Shown piece by piece: positions 21,777 through 30,900 of a stretch of DNA of 64,000 nucleotides. Position numbers and translations under genes: made by a program. This DNA is from a virus, in IMG/VR virus record IMGVR_UViG_3300030104_007872, positions 1 through 64,000 of that record; one strand, written 5' to 3'. Under the pieces are notes generated by a model. The model was not told the DNA's origin and made no database searches. It saw only the letters and a program-made list of their open reading frames with translations. The first letter of the stretch is position 1. The number at the start of each line of letters is the position of its first letter.

Positions 21777-22354
21777 TTGAGTTCTTCGAAACGTTGAGTG
21801 TATTTCTTAATAAGCGCGGAAATGTAAGGAGTGTTGCTAAATCTTCCACCCCTTACCTTTACACGGCTTTGAATCGCTGCGCCCGATCTACCTTTATTTT
21901 TTCGCAAAAGGTAGCCCAATCCCGAAATCCCGCGCTCTATTCCTTGAGCCCAACTTCTTCCAAATGCCCAAGGCAACGGCGTAATGGCAAAGATATCTTC
22001 AGCAGTTGGTATACTAACCTGAAAGTTGTTGCCTATTCCTCCTTGTGTAATTGGCGCTATATATCTAATCTCTGTTGCTTCAAGGAGTGAAAGTATCGGC
22101 ATTATGGGTTCGTCGCCACTATCAAAACCAATAAAAGCAAATAAGTTGGTTACCCCATTCAGGGTTCCGCTGATATTTGTTCCACTAGGGCCGCTTTTGA
22201 TTTCTTGCGTCACAGGATGACCTAAGAATTCAGCTATCATCTCCTTTTTAATTCTTTTAAATTTTTCAGAGATCTCTTTTTCAAAGGGTTTTCTTAAAAG
22301 CTTGGGTGTTTGCCGCTTTAGAGCCCTTCTAACGTCTTGTGGTAATGTGGCCAT
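21773..22354 (-). CDS. Neck protein, HK97-gp10-like (193 aa)
   Basis: A 193-residue protein with a basic helical start (VRRALKRQTPKLLRKPFEKE), a beta-rich middle and a basic C-terminal region, the outline of HK97 gp10-type neck proteins that sit between head and tail. The assignment rests on shape and gene order. Its ATG overlaps the stop of the upstream gene (TAATG). Confidence 0.5.
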   Translation of the reverse strand: MATLPQDVRRALKRQTPKLLRKPFEKEISEKFKRIKKEMIAEFLGHPVTQEIKSGPSGTNISGTLNGVTNLFAFIGFDSGDEPIMPILSLLEATEIRYIAPITQGGIGNNFQVSIPTAEDIFAITPLPWAFGRSWAQGIERGISGLGYLLRKNKGRSGAAIQSRVKVRGGRFSNTPYISALIKKYTQRFEELK

Positions 22355-22818
22355 TAATCGTCGATGGGGGTAAGCAGGAACGTAAAAAATTGATTATCAA
22401 ACAAACCCGAGGGATTGCCATCGCTTTTTATTGAAAATTTTCGCCCGTCGAATTCGACCCTTCGAGCTTCCCTGATGTAATCATAAGCGCTTTCCTGCAC
22501 TACAATTTTTACAGAACCAGCAGGAAGAATAATCTTGTTTTGTGAACCGCCCTGTTCCCCTGGGTCTGAAATATACTCTTTTTCTAAATCCTGATAATAT
22601 ATTCTAGCGGTAAAACTGCTAGATACCGTTGAGTATTCCACTGAGGTATTTGATCCTGTATTAGTGCGCTTATACAGGGCGTTCCATGATGGTGTTGAAG
22701 CTATTAAGGTTTTTTTAGCATTTTTATAAACTGTAATACTTTGTGCAAACGTGTCGTGTAAAATTGTAGCCAAATCCTTAATTTTGGTTACTTGTTCTGG
22801 TTTTAAAAATCCCGCCAT
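22354..22818 (-). CDS. Head-closure-like protein (154 aa)
   Basis: A 154-residue protein with an N-terminal helix (VTKIKDLATILHDTFAQSITVYK) and a beta-barrel-like body (FTARIYYQDLEKEYI, GSVKIVVQESAYDYI, RRVEFDGRKFSIKSDGNPSG), a pattern fitting head-closure/stopper proteins of SPP1-gp16 type. It is the first gene of the inverted block. AAGTGTAAAAATCA lies just upstream on the minus strand. Confidence 0.5.
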   Translation of the reverse strand: MAGFLKPEQVTKIKDLATILHDTFAQSITVYKNAKKTLIASTPSWNALYKRTNTGSNTSVEYSTVSSSFTARIYYQDLEKEYISDPGEQGGSQNKIILPAGSVKIVVQESAYDYIREARRVEFDGRKFSIKSDGNPSGLFDNQFFTFLLTPIDD

Positions 22819-22863
22819 ATTGATTTTTACACTTTTATTTATATAATAAGATAGGATTAAGGC
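22819..22863. promoter_or_regulatory. Divergent promoter region
   Basis: A 45-base gap serving both directions. The minus strand carries AAGTGTAAAAATCA before the ATG at 22818. The plus strand carries TTATATAATAAGATAGGA before the ATG at 22864, where AGGA may also be the ribosome binding site. Confidence 0.45.
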
Positions 22864-23154
22864 ATGGATGCGAAAAAAAAATTAATTAAGGGCTCTGAAA
22901 AAGAAGTCTCTGGACTCTTTAAAATGATGTTAATGATGGTCGAAGACATGAAAAAAGACCACGATTTTCATTATGATAAGCTTTATGAGAATATCCCTAA
23001 GGAACACCACCCAATAATTAATGCGGCTAATCACTTTACCCCCGAAAAGGTAGCTTGGATTCGCAAGAGAATTTTGGATTTTGGAAACGAATCAATTAGA
23101 AATATAGGCTCTGAGTTTGATAATTATAAGGTAAGCTTCATATTTAAAAATTAA
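22864..23154 (+). CDS. Hypothetical helical protein (96 aa)
   Basis: A small helical protein (MDAKKKLIKGSEKEVSGLF and on) rich in Met, Lys and His (MMLMMVEDMKKDHDFHYDK). It is the first rightward gene after the inverted block and leads into the tail-assembly genes. No family is recognised. Confidence 0.5.
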   Translation: MDAKKKLIKGSEKEVSGLFKMMLMMVEDMKKDHDFHYDKLYENIPKEHHPIINAANHFTPEKVAWIRKRILDFGNESIRNIGSEFDNYKVSFIFKN

Positions 23155-23166
23155 AGGAATAAGGTT

Positions 23167-23922
23167 ATGGCTTTTAAGGAATTATATTCATTTACTATAG
23201 ATCAGGAAAAAGAGATTGAAAAAACTCACACGCGAACAAATAAAAAAACAGGCGAAGAAACAAAGGTAACCAAAAAGGTTAAGGAGAAGGTTCCAATCAC
23301 TGTTAAGCTGAAAAGGCCGTCGCGAAGAGAGTTGGAAGATGCGGAATTAGAATATTCCGTAGAAATGAGCCGCTGTGTTAAAAGGGGTATTTTAACCAAG
23401 GCGATGCTCTATAAGAAATACAGTGATACGGGAGGCGTGTTCAGCGAGGAAGATGCAAAGGATTATGGAAAACTGTATAAGGATATTTTGAATTTGCAGA
23501 ATGAGTATATCCGCTTGGATTCTGTTGATAAAAAATCTGAAAAACAGAAAAAACGTTTAGAGGAAATAAAGGATGAGCTAGCTGAAACCAAACGGAAAAT
23601 GGTTGAAGTTGAATCTAATATGCAGTCCCTCTTCGATCATACGGCAGACAATAAGGCTCAGAATCGACTTTTGCTTTGGTATACTTTGATGTTAACTCAC
23701 ATTCAAGGAGAGGAGGACGAAAGTGCAATTCCATACTTTAATGGTGACACTTTTGAGGAAAAGATCGAGGACTATTACCTTAAAGAGGATGAAAGTTCAG
23801 AGTTCTATGGGGAAGTAGTTAAAAAGATAACGACTATTTTAGCTTTTTGGTTCTTTAATCAAGCTTCAAGTCCAGAGGAGTTCAATGATCTTATCGAAAA
23901 GATGGAAAAGGGTGAACTTTGA
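23167..23922 (+). CDS. Probable tail-assembly chaperone 1
   Basis: A 251-residue, highly charged helical protein located directly upstream of the tape-measure region, the usual place for tail-assembly chaperones. Residues 3-50 hold beta strands around a Lys-rich loop, residues 95-160 a coiled coil (LAETKRKMVEVESNMQSLF), and the end is helical. It has a fair ribosome binding site (AGGAATAAGG). The next gene starts in its stop codon. I checked for a G/GT-type -1 frameshift and found a blocking TGA in that frame. Confidence 0.5.
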   Translation: MAFKELYSFTIDQEKEIEKTHTRTNKKTGEETKVTKKVKEKVPITVKLKRPSRRELEDAELEYSVEMSRCVKRGILTKAMLYKKYSDTGGVFSEEDAKDYGKLYKDILNLQNEYIRLDSVDKKSEKQKKRLEEIKDELAETKRKMVEVESNMQSLFDHTADNKAQNRLLLWYTLMLTHIQGEEDESAIPYFNGDTFEEKIEDYYLKEDESSEFYGEVVKKITTILAFWFFNQASSPEEFNDLIEKMEKGEL

Positions 23923-24902
23923 GTGAAGAGTTTTATATTTCTGTTATTGGTGAGGTATTTGACGGGTGCACAGAAATAAGCATCAGAGGTGTAAGTGCTT
24001 ATTTAAAGCATGTCAGTATCAGGGATCAAAGATATATACACAAATACTACGAAAAATATAGGCAAAGGGCGATTGATAAAGGTGTAGAAACCGAAGCTGA
24101 TCGCTTGACGTATATAGTCGAGGAAGAATTGTGGCTAGCCGAAGACGATACAAAGATAGCATTGCTAGCCGACGAAATTAAAAACTTAGAGAAAACAGTT
24201 AAGAGTTTAAACCTGCCTTCTCAAAAGGAACAGGTGCAGGTTACGCTGCGAGAGAGGCGCGAGGAATGGCTGGGCTTGCACCAGCAAAGAAAAGAGGCGG
24301 TCGGAAAAACCGCTGAAGATTACGCCACAAATAGGGCGTCTGACGAATTGCTGAGATTTGTTTTGTTTAAAGATGAAGATTTAACGGAACATTTTTATAC
24401 AGAAGAAGAATTTGAAAATTTGGAGAGTTGGGAAATCTTAAAAATTGGTAAAAAGCAGGAAGAGGTAGCAAAACGCTTTGATGAGCTAACTTTACAAAAG
24501 GCAGTTTTGCGTCCGTTTTTTAGTATGTACCTATCTTTGTGTGAAGATGTTGGTATTTTTTATAGAAAACCCGTAACTCATTTATCGATTTATCAATTAA
24601 AGGTGGCGCTTTTTGGCAGAATGTTTTTTAACGTTTTTCAATACACTGATGATATTCCCGATCATATCAAAGATGATCCCGAAAAGCTGTTGGCTTATGC
24701 GGACGCACAAAAGAAGGGTGATGCCGACTTGGGAATTGATCAAAATGCGGATGCAAGTGCGGTATTCGGAGCGACCAAGCAAGACATGAAGAGTCTTGGT
24801 TTAGAAAGCCAGTCAAACGTTTCTTTGCGAGATGAAGCTCAAAAACATGGCGGTAGACTAGATATGAAACAAATGATGCGATTAGCTGGGCATGATGTGT
24901 AA
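23919..24902 (+). CDS. Probable tail-assembly chaperone 2
   Basis: A 327-residue helical protein beginning with TTG (TTGAGTGAAGAG), which overlaps the TGA of the upstream gene, so translation probably restarts there. Helices are charged with a conserved-looking aromatic block (VLRPFFSMYLSLCEDVGIFY, residues ~196-215). Position before the tape measure suggests a chaperone or tape-measure partner. The stop is formed by GTG TAA within an AGTGTAA-like motif. Confidence 0.5.
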   Translation: MSEEFYISVIGEVFDGCTEISIRGVSAYLKHVSIRDQRYIHKYYEKYRQRAIDKGVETEADRLTYIVEEELWLAEDDTKIALLADEIKNLEKTVKSLNLPSQKEQVQVTLRERREEWLGLHQQRKEAVGKTAEDYATNRASDELLRFVLFKDEDLTEHFYTEEEFENLESWEILKIGKKQEEVAKRFDELTLQKAVLRPFFSMYLSLCEDVGIFYRKPVTHLSIYQLKVALFGRMFFNVFQYTDDIPDHIKDDPEKLLAYADAQKKGDADLGIDQNADASAVFGATKQDMKSLGLESQSNVSLRDEAQKHGGRLDMKQMMRLAGHDV

Positions 24903-24920
24903 ATCTTTGTGTAAATAATA
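24897..24920 (+). promoter_or_regulatory. Tandem GTGTAAAT motifs before the tape measure
   Basis: GTGTAAATC (24897-24905) covers the upstream stop codon; GTGTAAATAATA (24909-24920) lies 15 bases before the ATG at 24936, leaving room for AAAGG as a ribosome binding site. Confidence 0.5.
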
Positions 24921-24935
24921 CAAAGGTTAACGGAA

Positions 24936-27900
24936 ATGCCAGTTAGAATACCAGTAACAGAAACAGGATTAGAGGCCAGTATATTAGAGGCTACCCGTAG
25001 GGCTGGCGCTAAAGCGGGAAAAAATTTAAAAATAAATCTGGGGACTAACCCCAAAAGTATAGAGGCTCTTTCGCAACCACTAGGGCGTATTACTGGAAAA
25101 GCCGACGAATTTACCAAGTCAATGGAGGCGGCTAACGCTCGTGTGTTGGCATTCGGTGCATCCGTTGGGGTTCTGAGTGCGGTAACCAAAGGCTTTAAGG
25201 ATTTAGTTACGGTTACAATTGAAGTTGAAAAGCAATTAACTTCAATTAACACCATTGTTGGGGGCACTGCTGCTGAATTATCTAAGTTCAAAAAAGAAAT
25301 CTTTGATGTTGCTCGGGAGACCGAGCAATCGTTCGATACTGTGGCCGAGGCCGCTCTTGAATTAAGTCGTCAAGGTCTCAGCGCTGAGGATGTCCTTAAG
25401 AGATTGGGTGATTCTATGATCCTAACTCGACTGTCTGGCTTGGGTGCTGGCGAGGCTGTGGCAGGACTAACTGCGGCAATCAACTCTTTTACTAAAGCTG
25501 GGGTTACAAGCGAAGAGGTGTTGAATAAGCTTTCTGCGGCAGCGGTTTCCGCAGCGGTTTCCGAAAGAGATTTGATTGAAGGTATTAAGCGTTCGGGCGC
25601 TGTTGCGGTTCAGGCGGGCGTTAGTCTAGATGAGCTTATTGGTGTAATTTCCGCAGTTCAACAAAGAACAGCGCGGGGTGGTTCAGTTATCGGTAACTCC
25701 TTCAAGACTATTTTTACGAGAATCCAGAGTTTGGATAAGCTGGAGACGATGCAGAATCTTGGGGTGCAGGTTACAGATCTTCAAGGGGATGTTTTACCTG
25801 CTATTCAGCTTATTAAAAATTTAGCAGGAGCTTTAAATGCTTTACCTGAAGCCAAGCAACTTCAAATTGCAGAAAAATTAGTTGGTAAATTTCAAATTGC
25901 ACCTTTTTTGGCTATTTTAGAAGATTATAATTCTGAAGCTCAGATAGCTATAGAGGTTACTAAAGTTGCACAAAACGCTACTACAGAAGCTTATCAACGA
26001 AATGTTGCTCTTAACAAAACTTTGTCAGCAGCAATTAATGAGGCGACAATTAATCTAAAGGAGTTAGCCAACACATTGGGTGAAATTGGTGTAACCGACA
26101 GCCTGAAAAATATTCTTGGCTTTTTTAACACTTTGGTAAGTAAAATCCAAGATGTTATGGAGGGCGAAGGTCTTGGAAGCGATTTTGCAAGAGCGATAGT
26201 CAAGGGCATCAGTAATGTTATTAGCGGACCTGGGTTAGCGATCTTTGGAGCCATCATTGCTAAATTAACAATTGATTTAGCTAAGTTTGGAACGAAGGCT
26301 CTTACTACATTCTTTGGCATGAATAGTGCCGCCAAGCAAATTGCGACTACGCAAGGAGCAATAGCGTCAACTCTTTTAAGTAATCAGGAAATTCAAAAAC
26401 GAATTTTAAGTATAGAAAATTCTACTCTTAGTGTTGAGCAAAAGAGGAAGGCCCAGATGGACTTTTTCACAACGGCCTTAAACGCTCAATATGCTACCAT
26501 GCAAAAAATGCAGACTATTGCGGGTCGCATAGCTCCTGGGGTAGTCAAAGGAACATCTGGCGGTGGTCGAGGTGCAGGAGGATTTGTTCCAAATTTCGAT
26601 GCCGTGAGGGGTTATGGCCCACAACGAGGCATGATTCCAAATTTCGATGCGGTGAGAGGTTACGCTCAAGAGAATGCTGATATTAGTCGCGGCGTAGGTG
26701 GAGCACCCGCTTCGGCTAGACCCGTAGCTATTCCTAATTTTAATTTTGGTCAAGGACAGAGAGGCACAATGATCGCCAACACCAGTGAGGTGATGGTTCC
26801 AAATTATGCTGGCGGGGGATCTGCCATCTTTAATCGCGACATGATAGGGGCGGCAGGGATGCCGCGTGGCGCTCGCTCAATTACAGGTGCTAGCGGATAT
26901 ATACCGAATTTCCAGAGGGGACTTAAAAAAGATCAGGCTGGCTTCGAACATTCTTTTAGAAATGCGAGCATATCCAACTTAGATAAGACTATTGCCAACA
27001 GTAAGAATGCTGCCGCCGTTGCCGCAGCCAAGGCTGTCAAGGACAAGAGACAGGGTAAGAAGGCTGGGGTCATAAGCTTTAATGCCAAAGACTATGGGGT
27101 CGCTGCGATGTTTGCTGGCAAGGGTTCCGCAGTTAGGTCGGTTAACCAACAACTAGACACGCTCATAAAGTCGGGGGGAGAAGCGGCGCTCAGGGCGAGT
27201 CAGCTAAAAAAGATGGGCGCGACAGCTATTAATTATTCTGGCGTTCAAGTGCAAGACTTGGAGTCCATGAAAAACCGCAAGCGCGGGAAAATTAATGAAC
27301 CGAGTAACCGAAGGGCGCTGTCGCGTTTTTTCCTTAAGCCTCTTCAGCGTTATGGTAACTTTATGACCGATACCATATTTGATGGTAACGAATTAGCTCA
27401 AATTCAAAATCAAAACAGAAAATTTGTTAGCGGTCCAGATATTTTTTCGAGTTCAGTAGAGGGTGGTCTTTTCGAGGCTGCAATTAGGCTTGTCACTAAA
27501 GGCGCGAAAGCCAGTAGGGCTTTTAAATCCCATAGCGATTCCCAAGCTGCATTTGATTTTGAGGAGACATCACCTCCACAACAGGGCTTTAAAGACGCTT
27601 TTGGTTTTGGCAGAAATCTTAGGAGGGCTGACGCAAAGAGAACTGCGGACGCAGACTCAGTAAGAACACTTATAAGCAAGACTTTAAGAACTGATGACGG
27701 GTTTCAAGCTATGAAATCCGCCGCAAGGAGACAGGGCTTCAAGGGTGCTGCTTCTGGTTATATTCCAAATTTCGCTTCACCGCTTCAAGATGCCATTGCA
27801 AGAGAAATGTCTGCTGGCATACCAATTAATCAAGTAAGGATCAATCAAGATGGTGGTCTTCGTAATGCTGGAAACCCAATGGGTCTGGCGGTGACTAATA

Positions 27901-30900
27901 TTCGGGATGAGCCTACGGGGGCTATTCCAAGGGGAGCGGGGGGTTTTGTTCCAAATTATAATATTGGTATGGGGCTGCGCCCCCCAGCGGCTGCTGCTGG
28001 TGGTGCTGGCCCTCAGAGTTTGGGGGCAAGAGCCTTAGACAAAAGCCTGAAGGGTTTGTCGGCATCAGTAAGAGCAACAGGTAAGGGCATTGTCGCCTTG
28101 GGTGGCTCGGCGGGACTGGGAATTGAAAAGCTTTTTGCTCTTCAGATTGGCATGACCGCTCTAACAGGCATGACTTCCGAAGCGGAGAGTGGTATGGGTA
28201 AATTTGCTCACGGTTTGAGTAGCGCGTTAAACGCGGTCGTTATGACCAGTTTTGCAATGCAAGGTCTTCAGGGTTTTGCGAAAGAGGGGAGTGCGGCGGC
28301 TGGTGTACTGGGTAAGTTGGGTGTAGCAGCCGTTGGAGCAACTGTAGCGTTTCAGGTTTTTAAGGGCTTAAAGTCTATATTTAATGAGGTCACAGGAGTA
28401 AATAAGTCTGCTAACGTGCAGATAGCATTATTGGCGGATGCCGCCAAAGATGCAAGCTTAAGTCTTGCAGGCTTAACCGCTGTGCAACAAAATGAGCTAA
28501 AGGAGGAGGCTAAGGAAATTTTTGAGGCGAGGGGCGGCGAAGGTAGATTTAAGTTCAGGGGTTTTCAAGGAGACGACGAAGAGATTGAGCAACGATTTGG
28601 AGAAGCTATTGCTTTCGCTCGGCAAGGCGGCACGGGTAGGGCAGAGATAAATAGGCTCATAACAGAAATGTTTGAGATCACATCGGGCACCAGAATAATA
28701 GTGGATGAGTTTGAGGGGATCATAGACGCGAGTACAGTTACCAATGAGGTAATTGAAAGAACTTTAGCTAAAATACTAGACTCAGGAAGGGATACCGCAG
28801 AGCGAATTGACAGAATTCTTAGTGGCGTTGGCGAACGGGAGCGTGGAATTTTAGGCAGGCCACGACCAGATCAATCCACGCCAACAATCTTTGGTTTACC
28901 CGTTCTGTCACCACAACAGATTGGTGGGGAGCTACAAAGAAGGGCTGTACGGGATGAATTGAAAAAGGAGCTAATGCTTAGGGCCAAGATAGATGACGTA
29001 ACCGCAGAGCAGAAAGTTAGGGAATTCGAGATGGCTCAGGTTATTGCTGAAAAAAATAACAATCTGGAAAAGGAAGCTAATGTTAGACGCATGGCCGCGA
29101 ATGAAGCCAAGCAGATCTTGGACATTGAAATTAAAATGGCTCAAATTCAAGTCGAAAACAAAGCGGCCATTAAGGATGTGCAAGACCAAAGAAAAATCAT
29201 CATGGGTCTTTCAGATGCCGAAATCGCGAATATGCGAGAACAAAAGGGGCTGCGTGATATTGAAGTAGCTGCACATAAAAATATTCTCAGCTTAATAAAG
29301 GATGAGGTTGGAAACATAGAAGAATTAACACTTGAGCAAAGAGAACAGCAAATAGTAGCACAAGCACTGGCTGGTCTTGATAGGAAACAGCTTCAAGATA
29401 AGGAGGCAATCAAATCCGTCTTGATTAACACTATTGATCTTCAAGGCAAGGAGGGTGATGCTTTAAGAATAGCAGAAGCATTAGCAAATGGAAAATTAGA
29501 TGCGGTCTTTAGAGAGATGGAGTTAAGAAAGCGTGGTCTTGTCGATTTGGAAAAAGAACGAAGGGAAAACGAACAAATTACCAGAAGTATTAAAGAGCGT
29601 TTGGAGTTCGCTAAACTTGCGGCGGGGGGCCAGAGATTTGAGACTGAACTGGGCACTCGCCAGAGAAGGACTGAGTTAGGTCTCCAACGAGAGAGAATTC
29701 AGGAAAGCACTATGAGGGACGCCCAAAAGAATCGAGCCCTAGCGGAAATAGCCAATGAACTTGCCGAACTTGATTTGACTGATGCCAAGGCTCAAGCCAT
29801 TGAAAAAACCACGACGAGCGTAGAGGAGCTTATTTCAAAAATCCCCAGTCTTGAATCTGCTCTTAGACCCTTGTTGAATATGCTTGCTGACCCCGTTCAA
29901 GGTGGAACTGGAGCGCAGATTTCTGAAGTGGGAGAGGGAGTAAGGAAAGCTGTCGCTGCGAGCGGTGGAGTTGGGGCGCAATTTATGAGTCCCATTGTTC
30001 AGGAAGTCGTCGGGGTTGGGTTGTCTTCTGAAATGAAACTGGCGGCTGCTGCAACTGCTCAAGAAACAGAGGAAACGGGTAAATTGACTCAGGCGAAGGA
30101 GGCCGAGACAAAAGCCACAAATGACCAAAGAACTACATTGGCAGGCGTTAATAAAGCTCTTATTAGTTTAAGAAGAAATTTAATCGGTGCTACTGACGCT
30201 GGCTCCATAGTCTCAGCAATCAGGGACGAACAAAAAGAATTAAGAACTGGCGCAAGAGGAGTAACTGACATTAGCGAATCTGGCATAGAGTTTGATTTCG
30301 CTAAACAGAAAATACTTGATCAACAATTTTTAGCTCAGACACAAGCCGAATCCAATCAACTCGGTAGGCAGTTGGACTTCTTAGATCGAATGAGAGACGT
30401 TAAGGCGGCGATGTTGAGGGGTGACATCAATCGTGAGGAAGCTGCTCGGAAAATTTTACAAATTGAAAAGGAAAGGTTGGCTGTAAACAGCACCCTTGCC
30501 AACAGATGGAAGGATACTTTTGACACTAGTGCTGCCGAAAGACAAAGACAAATAACCAACGCTTGGGTTTCAGGTGCAAAACAATTTGCAGATGCCATTG
30601 GCAACGGTTTGGTGGATGCCATTGCGAAGGGTGAATCGTTAGGCGATTCGCTTCGTAATGCCGCTGCAAGTTTTGCAGATATGATGGCGCGAGCCTACAT
30701 GCAACAGGCGGCAAATCGAATAGTTGGTAATGTTGGTGGCGGCATGATAAGTGGCGGTGGCGGTGGAGGCGGCATTGGCGGCGGCGGCATTTTGAGGGGC
30801 ATTGGTAATTTCATTGGCGGGCTTTTCCAAAGCGGTGGAATGGTTAGGGGTGGCTCTGGAACCAAAGATGATGTGCCTGCCGTCTTGACGGGTGGCGAAT

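Noticed and set aside
23900-23930. G/GT-type programmed frameshift between the two putative tail chaperone genes
   Set aside because: The -1 frame meets TGA at 23913 before joining the downstream gene; restart at the overlapping TTG is simpler.
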